Positions 10,092 to 20,214 are shown, counted from the first letter of the stretch. The stretch is DNA of 64,000 nt from Planctomycetota bacterium (GCA_029259595.1 JAJDEW010000151.1:1-64000), one strand, 5' to 3'. The notes: generated by a model from the sequence alone, not told the origin. Numbers and translations: made by a program.

Positions 10092-13000
10092 ATGCAACCA
10101 TCGAACAAGAAGATCCTCGGTCCGCTGCTCGTCGCCGGTCTCGGATTGATGAGTGTCGTCGCCTGGATTCTCGCCGGGGAGGATCGTAACGACGCGGAGC
10201 TGTCGCGCGGCGACGTCGCGGCTCCCGGTCGCACGGCGGCGTCCCTGACGAAGGCTCCAGAGGACGCGAAGCTCTCGATCGGAAACGCGGCGGCCGCAGC
10301 CGCCAAGCGCGCGACCGATGGCCTGGACGAACGGCGTGCCGTGCGTGGGGAAGAGAAGGACGAGCCGCGTGGACCGCGCATCTCGGGGCGTGTGCTCTTT
10401 CCCTCCGGCTCGACGCCTGACGAGACGCTGTCCGTCGTGGTCCGCGTTCCCACGGGCCAGACGAGCACGACGGCCTTTTTCCTCGGCGAAGACAGCCCCG
10501 CAATCACACCGCCCTACGACAAGGCTCCGGTGTCGGCCAACGGACGTTTCGAGGCCGCGGTCCCCGAGCCGGGAGTCACGGACTTCGTCCTGCTCGAGCT
10601 CGATGGCCGCTACCTGTACGTGGACACCCCGTTGCGCCTCCTGCTGGAAGACCTGCCCGATGAAGTCGTCATCGAGGCGGCCTTGGGCGGCTCGATCGCC
10701 GTCACCTTGCGCACGCCCGACGACACGCTGCTCCTCCCGGAAGATCAGATCGCCTTCCAGCGCGGGTTCGAGTCGATGCAATTCGACGTCATGACCGAGT
10801 TCTCGTTCCGCCCGCGCAAGGAAGCCCTCGCGGGTCGAACGACCCTCGAGCTGGGCGGCTTGCCTCCCGGTCGTCGGCACCGGGTCTCCCTCGAGACGGA
10901 GCAATTCGCGCCGCTCGTTTCCGACGAGCTCACGGTTCGGAGCGGACGCACGACGGACGTCGAGCTCACGCTTTCGGCCGGAGCAAGGCTCACGGGCCGC
11001 GTCGTGGACGAGCAGGACGAACCGGTCGCGAACGCCAAGGTCGAGGTCTCCGCGGAGGTCGAGGGCGGCGGCGGCATGCCCTGGGGTCGCTCCCGGAGTC
11101 TGGAGAAAGAAACGACGACCGACGACGATGGGCGCTTCTTGCTGACAGGTGCACCGATCGGCGCGGAGGTCGAACTCCGCGCCTCGTCGGAGGACGGTCG
11201 TCAGAGCGAGGCCCAGACGCTGCAGCTCGCGGACGGAGACGTCCGCGACGAACTCGAGTTGGTGCTCCCGCGCGGCAAGGTGATCGCCGGCATCGTCCGC
11301 TGGCCGGATGGTGCGCCCGCCGCCGGCGCACGGATCCGCGCCCGTCTCGAGGACACGCCGGACAGGCCTGGAGCCGGTGGCTTCCGCGCCTTCACACGGG
11401 ATCGACGGGGTCAGGAAGCGACGGCCGATGCAGAGGGTTCCTTCGCAGTCGAAGGCCTGAGCGCTGAAACGTATGTCGTCGTCGCGCGCGCGACCCGCGG
11501 CGAGGACGAGAACGAGGACCACGGTAGCACGACGATCGACGACGTGACCGCCGGTGCGACGGACCCGCTCGTGCTGGTGCTCGAGCCCGAGTCTGTCGTG
11601 CGCGGGACGGTCCACGCCCTCGATGGAACGCCACTCGACGCTTTCGAGCTCACCACCACGCTACGCGACGAAGAGGCCTGGCTCGCGCAAGCCACGGGTT
11701 CGTCACGCACCGAAGCCTTCTCCGCTGCGAACGGCTCGTTCGCGCTCTGGGGCCTCGAGCCGGCCTGGTGGAAGCTCGAGGCCAAGGCCAAGGGCTACGC
11801 CCGCAGCGAGCCTGTCGAGTTCTCGATGCCCGGCGCCATGGAAGCGGAACCGATCGCCATCGTGCTGGCCCCCGAGGCCCGCCTCCGTGGCCGCGTAGCG
11901 AGCCCGGACGGGCGCCCCGTTCCGAACGCCATCGTGTCTCCCGACGACGAAGACATGCGGGCGCGCTTCGGGGGTGGTGACGCACTCCGCGGCGTGACAG
12001 ATGCGCTCGGAGGCTTCGAGCTCGCCGGTCTGGCGGCCGGCGCGTACACCTTCTCCGCCAAGGCAGGAGGCTACGCCCCGAGCGCGCCGCAGACCTTCGA
12101 GCTCGTCGCAGGCGAAACCGTCGACGACATCGCGTTCCTCCTTCTGCGCGGCGGCAACATCGAGGGTGAAGTCTTCGGGCAGGACGGCACGCTCCAGCCC
12201 GGGCGCATGGTCAATGCCATGCAGGGCGGCTTCACCGGCATGTCCCGCATGACCAGCACCGACGAGAGCGGCCACTTCGCGTTCGACGGGCTCGCGGCGG
12301 GAGATTGGCAGCTCATCTCCATGCCGACCGACCGCGGCTCGGGCGACGACGAAGCGGACTTCCTCTCGAACTTGCGCATGGAGAAGGTCACCGTGATCGA
12401 AGGCGAGACGGTGCATGCCACGCTCGGAGCCGCGCCGGCGAACCCGGTCCAGGCCAACGGCAAGGTGACGGCCAACGGCGAGCCGGTGAGGGCCATGCTC
12501 AGCTTTGTCGCCGACAGCGAGAATGCGCTGGGCGACACGTCCTTCATCTCGACCGACGAGTCCGGGACCTTCTCGACCGAGCTCAAGCGCCCGGGCCCGT
12601 ACCTGATCACGGTCCGCCCTGTCGAGGGCGCGATGCGCGAGGTCGAGTTCACGGAGGTCGTCCCCGAGGCCGAGTCCGTGACCCTCGCCTTCGAGCTGCC
12701 GTCCGGGGTGATCCGCGGGCGCATTTTCGGTCCCGATGGCAAACCGCTCGAAGGTGTGAGCCTCTCCATCGCGGTCGAGGGTCCGGTCAGTGCGAGCCTC
12801 GGGTTCGGCGGAAACGGCAACATTCGCAGCGACGAAGACGGCTCCTATTCCATCGAGAACCTCCGCGCGGGAAACTTCGCGATCACAGCGGGAACAAGCC
12901 TGCGCTTCGGGGCCGAGTCCCAGGCGGGCTACGGTCGCGCGATCCGCGGCGGTCTCGAGCTCGCGGAGGGCGGCACGCTCGACGGCATCGACTTCCGTCT

Positions 13001-13553
13001 CGAGAAGCCCGGCGAGATCCGCGGCAAGGTCGTCAACACGGCCGGAACGCCGGTCCCGAAGGCCGCGATCTTCGTCCGGGATGCGGACGGGCGCGTCCTC
13101 GACCGGCGCACGGGCACGGTGACGGAAGCCAATGGCAGCTTCCGCTACACCTCGATCGCACCGGGGGACTACACGGTCTTCTGCCGCACGCGGACCGGAG
13201 CCTCGGACTCCGTGCGGGCACGAGTCACCGCCGGTGGTCAGGACGAGATCGCCCTGACCCTGGAAGCCGGCACGATCCTGATCGTGAGCTCGATCGACGG
13301 CGACAAGAACCCGGTTCCCTCGCGGGTCGAGGTCCGCGACGAGGACGACCGGCAGGTCAACGGCCTTTCCAGCTGGGAAACGGCGATGGAGGACTTCTTT
13401 TCCAACTTCTCCGTCTCCGAGCACCACATCGGACCGCTGCCTGCAGGGACCTACTCGGTCCGGACGGTGACTTCCGACGGTGAGGAAAAAAAGCGCAAGG
13501 TCAAGTTGAGCGGTCAAGAGGAACGAAGGCTGAAGGAGCGTTTCCGCGACTGA
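10092..13553 (+). CDS. Large membrane-anchored carboxypeptidase-regulatory-like repeat protein (paralog 2)
   Basis: The 1,153 aa protein follows paralog 1 by 171 nt and shares its plan: a short cytoplasmic start 'MQPSNKKILG', one membrane segment (residues about 8-27), a charged linker, then serial carboxypeptidase-regulatory-like repeats. Examples are 'LTGRVVDEQDEPVANAKVEV' near residue 299, 'IRGRIFGPDGKPLEGVSLSI' near 874 and 'IRGKVVNTAGTPVPKAAIFV' near 976. The end, 'HHIGPLPAGTYSVRTVTSDG', aligns with the end of paralog 1. Length and repeat spacing are nearly the same, so it arose by tandem duplication, although divergence is now substantial. No enzymatic motif was found. It is likely a periplasm- or surface-facing structural protein. 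Confidence 0.85.
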   Translation: MQPSNKKILGPLLVAGLGLMSVVAWILAGEDRNDAELSRGDVAAPGRTAASLTKAPEDAKLSIGNAAAAAAKRATDGLDERRAVRGEEKDEPRGPRISGRVLFPSGSTPDETLSVVVRVPTGQTSTTAFFLGEDSPAITPPYDKAPVSANGRFEAAVPEPGVTDFVLLELDGRYLYVDTPLRLLLEDLPDEVVIEAALGGSIAVTLRTPDDTLLLPEDQIAFQRGFESMQFDVMTEFSFRPRKEALAGRTTLELGGLPPGRRHRVSLETEQFAPLVSDELTVRSGRTTDVELTLSAGARLTGRVVDEQDEPVANAKVEVSAEVEGGGGMPWGRSRSLEKETTTDDDGRFLLTGAPIGAEVELRASSEDGRQSEAQTLQLADGDVRDELELVLPRGKVIAGIVRWPDGAPAAGARIRARLEDTPDRPGAGGFRAFTRDRRGQEATADAEGSFAVEGLSAETYVVVARATRGEDENEDHGSTTIDDVTAGATDPLVLVLEPESVVRGTVHALDGTPLDAFELTTTLRDEEAWLAQATGSSRTEAFSAANGSFALWGLEPAWWKLEAKAKGYARSEPVEFSMPGAMEAEPIAIVLAPEARLRGRVASPDGRPVPNAIVSPDDEDMRARFGGGDALRGVTDALGGFELAGLAAGAYTFSAKAGGYAPSAPQTFELVAGETVDDIAFLLLRGGNIEGEVFGQDGTLQPGRMVNAMQGGFTGMSRMTSTDESGHFAFDGLAAGDWQLISMPTDRGSGDDEADFLSNLRMEKVTVIEGETVHATLGAAPANPVQANGKVTANGEPVRAMLSFVADSENALGDTSFISTDESGTFSTELKRPGPYLITVRPVEGAMREVEFTEVVPEAESVTLAFELPSGVIRGRIFGPDGKPLEGVSLSIAVEGPVSASLGFGGNGNIRSDEDGSYSIENLRAGNFAITAGTSLRFGAESQAGYGRAIRGGLELAEGGTLDGIDFRLEKPGEIRGKVVNTAGTPVPKAAIFVRDADGRVLDRRTGTVTEANGSFRYTSIAPGDYTVFCRTRTGASDSVRARVTAGGQDEIALTLEAGTILIVSSIDGDKNPVPSRVEVRDEDDRQVNGLSSWETAMEDFFSNFSVSEHHIGPLPAGTYSVRTVTSDGEEKKRKVKLSGQEERRLKERFRD

Positions 13554-13649
13554 CTCCCGTTCCCTCGTGAAGCCCCAACCGGCCACGCCCGCCCCGCGGC
13601 GCGACCGGAGGCGTACTCGCGTCGTCGAACGCAGGAAGCGCCTCCGTTC

Positions 13650-16600
13650 ATGGCCCAACGAGTCCACCCGTCGACCTTCCTCACCCTGGCCGTCCTGGTC
13701 AGCATCATCGTCGTCTACGCACTCGGGGGTCTACTGATCGGCGAGGGTCGCGAGTCCTTCCCCGGCGCGCCCACGACCCTGCGCACGCACACGCGGCCCG
13801 CCCACCTGCCCGAGAAGGACGAACCCGTCGCTTCCGTGCTCGAGGCCTCCCCCGCACCGAGCGAGCCCGCCCCCACGCACGTCGCCAACCCCTTCGTCGA
13901 AGCACTGCCGGACGCGCCCTTCGACGTGGAAGCCGCGAACTGGGTCACGGGACGGCTCGACTTTCCGGACGCGGCGACACCGGACGACACGCTGACGATC
14001 GTCGCGACGCGCTTCTCGCCGCTGGAAGGGCTGCCGTTCCCCGACGACGAATTCGCCGATCCCGAGATTCGGGTGGGCGTCGACGGCGACGGCGTCTTTC
14101 GCCTGGCCTTCCCGGCCGATTGGTATCGGTGCTACCTCGAGCTGGATGGAGCCAACCTCTATCTGGAGACTCCCCTGCCGCTCGTCCCTACGGGAAAGAC
14201 GACCGATGTCGTCTTGCACCCGCGGCTGGGTGCGAACGTCCGCGGCCGCGTTCGCGTGAGCGAGGGTTCGTCTCGTCCGAACGGCGTGATCCGCCTCTCG
14301 GCACACGCCCTGGTCGACGAGCTCTCGCCTGCCGCGGACGTGGACGTGATCGCCTCGGCGCGCGCCCGCATCGCGGCGACTCCGGTCGATGCCCGGGGAG
14401 AGTTCGAACTTCGCGGCTTGCCACCGATCGCGAGCTGGACCCTGGTCGCCACCGCGCGCGACCGCATCCCGAGTCCGGAGCTGGTCCTGCGCCCGGGGCC
14501 CGGAGACGAGCTCACGGTCGAGCTCACGCTCGCCGCGGGCGCCGTCGTCAGCGGTACCGTGCTCGACGACGACTTCCATCCGGTCCCCGAAGCCCGCGTC
14601 ACCCTGCGGCCCGCCGACACGAACGACGGTCCCCGACGCGTCCGTCGGGTCGTGTGCGATTCCCAGGGCGTCTTTCGGATCCCGGGTGTCCCCGACGGCG
14701 ACCACGTGCTGCAGGCCGAGCTCGTGGACCACTTCGTACCTCAACCGCCGCGGGTCAACGTACGACGTGGGCGCGACGTCTCTGGTCTCGAACTCCGGCT
14801 GTCGCGCGGCGAGCAACTCGCCGGGCGTGTCGTCTGGTTCGACGGCAACCCCGCGGAACGCATCCTCCTCGCGCTGCGCGTGGCCGCACCCGCAGACGCC
14901 GCACCGGACTTCCTCGGACGGAAGTGGACCGAGATCGAAGCGCGTTCCGCCGACGGTCGTTTCCAGGTCCGCGGACTGGAGTCCGGAACGTACGACCTGC
15001 GCGCGACGGCCACGCGCCGGGTCGGTAGCTACTGGCAGCGCGGGACGAGCCGCACCCTCCGTGTCGATACCGACGGGCAAGAGAGCGTGCTGGTGCTCGA
15101 AACCAAGCTGCCGGTGAACGGCCGCGTCGTGTCCGGTGAGAGCGAACCCGTCACGCGCTTCGAGATCCACGCCATTCCCGTCGACTCCAGCCTGGCCGAG
15201 ACGGACGTCCAAGGCCTGCGCCTCGCCTTCGCCTCGCCCGACGGGACCTTCGGTCTGCAGGGCTTCGAGCCGGGCGAGTGGGAGTTCCTCGCGACCGCCG
15301 AGGGCTTCGGAACGTCGAAGCGAATCCACGTCCGACTCCCCTTCTCCGATCCGGGGTCGAAGCTCGACTTCCGGCTCTTCCGATCCGGTGTCGTGACCGG
15401 CTTCGTTCGCGATCCCGACGGCGTTCCGCTCGCGGGAGCGCGCATCCACGTCCAGGCCGCCGAGGCGGAGACGGAGGAATTCCACACCTGGAGCGGAGCG
15501 CGGCCGGACGCGCGCTCCGAGGCTTCGGGGCGCTTCCAGGTGGAACGCCTCGAGCCCGGGCGCTACCGCTTCTTCGCCACCGAGCCCGGCTACGCGCGCA
15601 GCGAGCCGGTCGAGCTCTCCGTCGCTCCGGGCATCCGACGCAGCGACGCCACGCTCGTCCTGCGCCGCGGAGGCCGACTTGCCGGCAGGCTGTACGACGG
15701 CGGCGGTCGACCCGCGTCGAACCGCCCCGTTCACATCGCCACCGAACCGCTGAGCGAAGCGCGCTCGGTCACCACCGCCGCCGACGGTGGTTTCCGCTTC
15801 GAGCACGTGACTCCGGGTACCTGGCGCATCTGGACGCTCGGTGACGAAGCGCCTCCGAGCGCCGACGAGGAGCTGGAATCGCGCACGATCGAAGTCCGCG
15901 AGAACGAAGAGACGCGCGTGACGCTCGGTCGCCCACGCCCGTCCATGCGGATCGCGCGCGGCAGCGTGTTGGCGGGTGGTGAGCCCGTCGTGGCCGAGCT
16001 CGTTCTGTTCCCCGACGAAGCGAGTCCGCTCGCGCTACGTTCGACCGCCACGGCCACCGACGGGAGCTTCGCCCTGCTCCTCGGCGCACCGGGACGCTTC
16101 CTGGCCGCCGTTTCCGTCCGCGCGGGCCGCCTGCACCTGCGGCGCGAGTTCGCCCTCGAGCTGGATGCCGAAGCCTCCGAGCCCTGGCGGATCGAACTCG
16201 GAGCGGCGCGCATCGCCGGCCGCGTGGTCGACAACGTCGGTCGTGCGATCCCGGGCGCTTGGGTCGAACTCCTGGCGGAGGGGCCCTTGCTCGCGATCTC
16301 GCCTTCCGGCGACGGCTTTGCAGAGGCCTTGACCGACGAACAAGGGCGCTTCGACTTCCATCCGCTCGCGGCGGGCTCGTACACGCTCGTCGCGCGCTTG
16401 CCGGACCGCTTGTCCGAGTCGGCGCCCTTGGCCTGGGCGACGACGTCCGGCATCGCGGTCGATGAACAGGGACGCCGAGACGATCTCGAGCTCGTCCTGC
16501 GACCGGGAACGGCGGCGCGTGGAACGGTCGTCGGCGAGGACGGCCTGCCGCTCGCCCGGGCCACGCTGCACGTCTTCGGCAAGAGCGGACACCCGCTGGG

Positions 16601-17045
16601 ACGCTTCTCCTCCATCCGCTCGGACGACGCCGGCCGGTTCGAGCTGCCGCCCCTGGGGCCGGGGCCGCATCGCGTCGTGGCGCGCACGGCCGAACGCGTT
16701 TCGTCCGGTGGAGTCTTCGACATCGTTCCCGGAACGACGCCGGAACTCGTCTTGCGCGCGCTGCCAGCCGCCTTCCTCGAGCTCACGGTACGCGACGACG
16801 CGGACCTCTTCGTTGCCGTCCGCGTGGCCGTCCACGACGCGGAAGGGCAGGTCCTCACCGGCTTCGAGGATGCGCGCGAAGCCGAGCGCCTCTACGACGA
16901 GGGGCTGCGCTGCGAACCGCTCGTGCTCGGCCCGTTCCCCCCGGGAACGTGCACGCTCGAGGTCGTGTTCCCGGACGGCGAACGACGGTCGCGGACGGTC
17001 GAACTCGCGCCCGGCGCGACGAAGCGGCTCACGCTCCGTCGGTAG
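13650..17045 (+). CDS. Large membrane-anchored carboxypeptidase-regulatory-like repeat protein (paralog 3)
   Basis: The 1,131 aa protein begins with an anchor segment 'FLTLAVLVSIIVVYALGGLL' at residues 10-29. It carries the same chain of beta-sandwich repeats ('VSGTVLDDDFHPVPEARVTL', 'LAGRVVWFDGNPAERILLAL', 'VTGFVRDPDGVPLAGARIHV', 'ARGTVVGEDGLPLARATLHV'). The C-terminus 'LGPFPPGTCTLEVVFPDGER' matches the ends of paralogs 1 and 2. It is 96 nt downstream of paralog 2 and is the most divergent of the three: Arg-rich, with fewer Gly/Met-rich inserts. Its last 17 nt overlap the end of the convergent pseudouridine synthase gene. No known catalytic motif is visible. Confidence 0.85.
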   Translation: MAQRVHPSTFLTLAVLVSIIVVYALGGLLIGEGRESFPGAPTTLRTHTRPAHLPEKDEPVASVLEASPAPSEPAPTHVANPFVEALPDAPFDVEAANWVTGRLDFPDAATPDDTLTIVATRFSPLEGLPFPDDEFADPEIRVGVDGDGVFRLAFPADWYRCYLELDGANLYLETPLPLVPTGKTTDVVLHPRLGANVRGRVRVSEGSSRPNGVIRLSAHALVDELSPAADVDVIASARARIAATPVDARGEFELRGLPPIASWTLVATARDRIPSPELVLRPGPGDELTVELTLAAGAVVSGTVLDDDFHPVPEARVTLRPADTNDGPRRVRRVVCDSQGVFRIPGVPDGDHVLQAELVDHFVPQPPRVNVRRGRDVSGLELRLSRGEQLAGRVVWFDGNPAERILLALRVAAPADAAPDFLGRKWTEIEARSADGRFQVRGLESGTYDLRATATRRVGSYWQRGTSRTLRVDTDGQESVLVLETKLPVNGRVVSGESEPVTRFEIHAIPVDSSLAETDVQGLRLAFASPDGTFGLQGFEPGEWEFLATAEGFGTSKRIHVRLPFSDPGSKLDFRLFRSGVVTGFVRDPDGVPLAGARIHVQAAEAETEEFHTWSGARPDARSEASGRFQVERLEPGRYRFFATEPGYARSEPVELSVAPGIRRSDATLVLRRGGRLAGRLYDGGGRPASNRPVHIATEPLSEARSVTTAADGGFRFEHVTPGTWRIWTLGDEAPPSADEELESRTIEVRENEETRVTLGRPRPSMRIARGSVLAGGEPVVAELVLFPDEASPLALRSTATATDGSFALLLGAPGRFLAAVSVRAGRLHLRREFALELDAEASEPWRIELGAARIAGRVVDNVGRAIPGAWVELLAEGPLLAISPSGDGFAEALTDEQGRFDFHPLAAGSYTLVARLPDRLSESAPLAWATTSGIAVDEQGRRDDLELVLRPGTAARGTVVGEDGLPLARATLHVFGKSGHPLGRFSSIRSDDAGRFELPPLGPGPHRVVARTAERVSSGGVFDIVPGTTPELVLRALPAAFLELTVRDDADLFVAVRVAVHDAEGQVLTGFEDAREAERLYDEGLRCEPLVLGPFPPGTCTLEVVFPDGERRSRTVELAPGATKRLTLRR

Positions 17046-18000
17046 CCCGCATCCAGCCGACGAAGCGCTTCATGTCGGCGGGCAGGGGCGACGCGAAGGA
17101 ACGTCGCTCGCCGCTCGCGGGATCGTCGAAGGCGAGCCGGGCGGCGTGCAGAGAGTGGCGGTCGGGTGCGGGCGCGTCCTTGGGAACCGAAAGGTGGAGC
17201 CCACGACGGCCACGGTAGACGCCGTCCCCCACGAGCGGGTGATCGATCGAGGCCATGTGGACGCGCAATTGATGCGTTCGGCCGGTCTTCGGTCGCAGGA
17301 GCAGGTGGCTGAAGCCGCGCGCCCGCAGCAGGGTCTCGTAGTAGGTGGAGGCCGCGAGCCCCTCGCCCTCGGGCATGACGCTCATCCGATCCGAGCGTCG
17401 CTTCGAGCGCCCCAGCGGCGTCTCGATCCAATCGGAGTGAAAGCGCGTCTCACCGAAGGCCAAGGCTTCGTAGGACTTCTCGACCGTGCGCGCCTTGAAC
17501 TGGGCCAGGAGCGACGTCGCCGCGAGCTCGGTCTTGGCCAGGACGAGCAGTCCGCTCGTATCGCTGTCGAGCCGGTGGACGATCCCCGGCCGGTCCTCAC
17601 CCTGGGGACTCGGCAGCTGGCCCCAGCGCTCGGTCGCGAGCTCGGAGACGGTGCCTCCCCGAACGATCGAGCTCGGATGGGCCACGAGACCGGCGGGCTT
17701 CTCGATCACCGCCACGTGCTCGTCCTCGAACACGACCTCGAGCGCGCCCACGATCCCGCCACGGCGCTCGCGCGACCGAACGACCTCCCGGCAGGCGATG
17801 GACTGGCCTGCATCGACCGTTGCGCCCGGACGGAGCTCGACCTCGTCGTCGACGAGCACCCCGCCGTCCCGGATCAACTCCTGGACCCGGGTCCGGGACA
17901 CACCCTCGAGCTCGTCGCAGAGCACGAGATCCAGGCGTCGCCCGGCGGCGGCGTCGCCCACCTGGAAGCGGAGCTTGGCGAGGGCATCGTTTTCCGACAT
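17029..18000 (-). CDS. RluA-family 23S rRNA/tRNA pseudouridine synthase
   Basis: The 323 aa protein has an N-terminal S4 RNA-binding domain (residues about 15-75, 'RRLDLVLCDELEGVSRTRVQ') and a catalytic domain with the RluA motif 'GIVHRLDSDTSGLLVLAK', whose Asp after HRL is the catalytic residue. Later conserved parts are 'KSYEALAFG', 'LLRPKTGRTHQLRVHMA' and 'HPLVGDGVY'. It isomerises specific uridines in RNA to pseudouridine. The closest family is RluD-like, but S4 plus RluA domain does not fix the target site. The ATG at 18000 directly precedes the homologous region. The 3' end overlaps the convergent paralog 3 by 17 nt. Confidence 0.9.
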   Translation of the reverse strand: MSENDALAKLRFQVGDAAAGRRLDLVLCDELEGVSRTRVQELIRDGGVLVDDEVELRPGATVDAGQSIACREVVRSRERRGGIVGALEVVFEDEHVAVIEKPAGLVAHPSSIVRGGTVSELATERWGQLPSPQGEDRPGIVHRLDSDTSGLLVLAKTELAATSLLAQFKARTVEKSYEALAFGETRFHSDWIETPLGRSKRRSDRMSVMPEGEGLAASTYYETLLRARGFSHLLLRPKTGRTHQLRVHMASIDHPLVGDGVYRGRRGLHLSVPKDAPAPDRHSLHAARLAFDDPASGERRSFASPLPADMKRFVGWMRATDGA

Positions 18001-18430
18001 GTCGGCACTTTAGCGCGCATCCATCCCAAAGCTCGCGCGACCTTTCGGCCTGACCGGCCGACTTCACGGACCTCTCGCCCGCCTGGCGGCACCTTTCCGT
18101 CGGGTGGAAATCTGTTCCGGACGCACTCGGGAGGGCCGGCGAGCCTGGGCCAGCGGCGCCTTCCGAGCGGGCCGCCGACCCCCGGAGCGGCCCGCGGGGT
18201 CCCCGGGACGTCGGCCGGGAAGGTCGCCGGAGCAAGAAGAGCCACCCCAGGGGCCCGCGGGCGGTTGGCAGCACATCGGGAGCCCGGTAACATCGGCCGG
18301 TTTGCGGGATAGTACCCGCATTCGCCCGGGGTCCGCCTTCGGCTTCGCGTACGGTCCGGACCCACCGGTCCCGAACGCCCGGGCGCTCTCTCGCCCCTCG
18401 CATCCGACGACACCGTTTCGGAGGTTCGCC
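18001..18430. other. Divergent intergenic region, no gene seen
   Basis: This 430-nt spacer separates the start of the pseudouridine synthase from the start of the SUMF1-fold gene. The plus-strand frame of the latter stays open through most of it, but the translation is Pro/Arg/Gly-rich noise without family similarity. A small inverted repeat, GCGGG-ATAGTA-CCCGC, lies near 18306-18321. The spacer presumably holds both promoters; no confident -35/-10 pair was found. Confidence 0.4.
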
Positions 18431-20152
18431 GTGCTCAGCAACTCCCTGTGCAGCGCCATCCTGGCCTTCACGTCTTGTTTCGTTTCCACCTCGCCCCAGG
18501 ACGTTCCTCCTGGTGTCGTCCTCGTCAAGGGCGGCCGCACGAAGGTGGGAAGTCCCGTCAAGCTGATCGAGGAGCTGATCCCGAAGAACCTCCAGCAGAA
18601 GTCGGCCCTGGCGGCGGAGACGCCCCAGCACACGGTCGACATCGAGGACTTCTACCTGATGCCGACCGAGGTCACGAACGAGCAGTACGCCAAGTTCGTG
18701 AAGGCCACCGGCGCCAAGCCGCCGTGGTACTGGGGTCGCAAGACCGACGTCGACGCGGCTCGGGACGCCTTCCTGAAGGCCGACGCCGAACGCCGTGCCG
18801 CCGCCCTCAAGGAGGGCATTCGACTCGAGCGCGCCCGCTTCGAGCAGGAGCGGTGGTGGGAGGAGAACTGGAAGGACCTCGAGTGGGAGGTCCCGACCGA
18901 ACGCCTGGCCCGTCCCGTGACCAACGTCACCTACTACGACGCCGTGGCCTACGCCGAGTGGGCCGGGCTGCGGCTCATGACCGAGTTCGAGTACTTCCGC
19001 GCCGCCCTGGGCGACGAGGACTGGCTCTATCCCTGGGGCAACGACTTCGACAAGACGAAGGTCGCTTCGAACCTCTCCGACCGCAACGAGGATTGGCCCG
19101 TCGGCAAGTTCGGCGCCTCTGCGTCGGGGATCTGCGACCTGGTGGGCAACGTCTGGGAGTGGACCTCGAGCTCGTACACCAAGTTCCCGAAGTACAAGCC
19201 GATCCAGATCAAGGACGGCAAGGGCAGGAGCGGCCGGACGATCGAGGCGCTGGCGGGCTTCGATCCGAACTACCGGGTGGCCGTCGGCGGTTCCTATTCC
19301 AACGGCGAGGTCGGCGTGCGCGTCGCGACGCGCTTCGGCGCCGTGCGCTCCCAGGCCACGCAGGCGCTCGGCTTCCGCTGCGCGGCGGACGTCACACCCG
19401 GCCGAACGGTGGCACAGACGGTCCTGGACAACGACGTCAAGCTGTCGGCCCTGCCGCCCGAGACGGAGTTCTACATCGAAGAGCCGCTCGTCCTGCAGCG
19501 CTGGAACGTGCCCGCGAGCCAGGCCGAGATCAACGTGCCGAACTACGCGGTGATCGACGGCTACGAGCGCATCCTCTTCTTCCCCGCGATGCAGGTGAAC
19601 GGCGCCAACACGAACGACTTCGAGAAGAAGACCGCCGCGGAGGGTCCGGCCATCCTCGGTGTGCTCGCCACCACCGAACCCATCGTCGAACCCGCGCTAC
19701 CGCCGGGTACCTACTACGTCGGCTGGCGCGGGGCCGGCAAGCTCAAGGAAGCGGCGCCCGAGCAGGACGATACGAACAGCCAAGAGGATGCCGCGGCGCT
19801 CGTGGAGGCAACGCAAGGCATCGCGGACTTCGCGAAGACTCCCGGCTTCGGGGATCCCGAAGAGGCGCACTTCTTCTTCTTCCAGGCCGACGGCACGCCG
19901 GTCGCCGCGGTGTCCCAACGGGTCGCCAACGGCGCCATGGAGTACGAGCGCATCAAGGAGAGCGGCAAGGTCGGCGTCGTCCCCTTCAAGCCGCCCACTC
20001 CCGACGAACTCAAGAAGATGGAGAGGAACGGCATCGAGCCGCCGAAGCCGCTCGACACGTTGCATTACCGGATGGTCGTCGCCGGCCGTGCCAAGTCGAA
20101 GGGCTTCTACATCAACCTCGATCTCAAGATCGGGCAGGATCGCTGGAACTAA
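18431..20152 (+). CDS. Exported SUMF1/FGE-fold protein lacking catalytic cysteines, with an extra C-terminal domain
   Basis: The 573 aa product starts at GTG 18431, with GGAGG 7 nt upstream, and has a signal-like N-terminus ending around 'AFTSCFVSTSP'. Residues about 30-320 form a formylglycine-generating-enzyme fold: 'GGRTKVGSP', 'DFYLMPTEVTNEQYAKFV', 'RPVTNVTYYDAVAYAEWAG', 'PWGNDFD', 'GICDLVGNVWEWTSS', ending 'ALGFRCAAD'. The segment that carries the two catalytic cysteines in SUMF1 reads 'VGVRVATRFGAVRS' here, so formylglycine-generating activity is unlikely. A Glu/Lys-rich insertion sits near residues 100-145. About 250 C-terminal residues form an unrecognised domain with a 'LPPGTYYVGWRG' strand and an 'EEAHFFFFQADGTP' stretch. 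Possible roles are ligand binding or cell-surface structure. A perfect terminator follows. Confidence 0.75.
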   Translation: MLSNSLCSAILAFTSCFVSTSPQDVPPGVVLVKGGRTKVGSPVKLIEELIPKNLQQKSALAAETPQHTVDIEDFYLMPTEVTNEQYAKFVKATGAKPPWYWGRKTDVDAARDAFLKADAERRAAALKEGIRLERARFEQERWWEENWKDLEWEVPTERLARPVTNVTYYDAVAYAEWAGLRLMTEFEYFRAALGDEDWLYPWGNDFDKTKVASNLSDRNEDWPVGKFGASASGICDLVGNVWEWTSSSYTKFPKYKPIQIKDGKGRSGRTIEALAGFDPNYRVAVGGSYSNGEVGVRVATRFGAVRSQATQALGFRCAADVTPGRTVAQTVLDNDVKLSALPPETEFYIEEPLVLQRWNVPASQAEINVPNYAVIDGYERILFFPAMQVNGANTNDFEKKTAAEGPAILGVLATTEPIVEPALPPGTYYVGWRGAGKLKEAAPEQDDTNSQEDAAALVEATQGIADFAKTPGFGDPEEAHFFFFQADGTPVAAVSQRVANGAMEYERIKESGKVGVVPFKPPTPDELKKMERNGIEPPKPLDTLHYRMVVAGRAKSKGFYINLDLKIGQDRWN

Positions 20153-20214
20153 CCCGCTTCCATCCCGAGCTCGCACGACCCTGCGGCCCAAGCTGCTGAA
20201 GGTCGGCGGATGCG

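Noticed and set aside
18431..20152. Active formylglycine-generating enzyme
   Set aside because: Both catalytic cysteine positions appear to be substituted, so only the fold is claimed.
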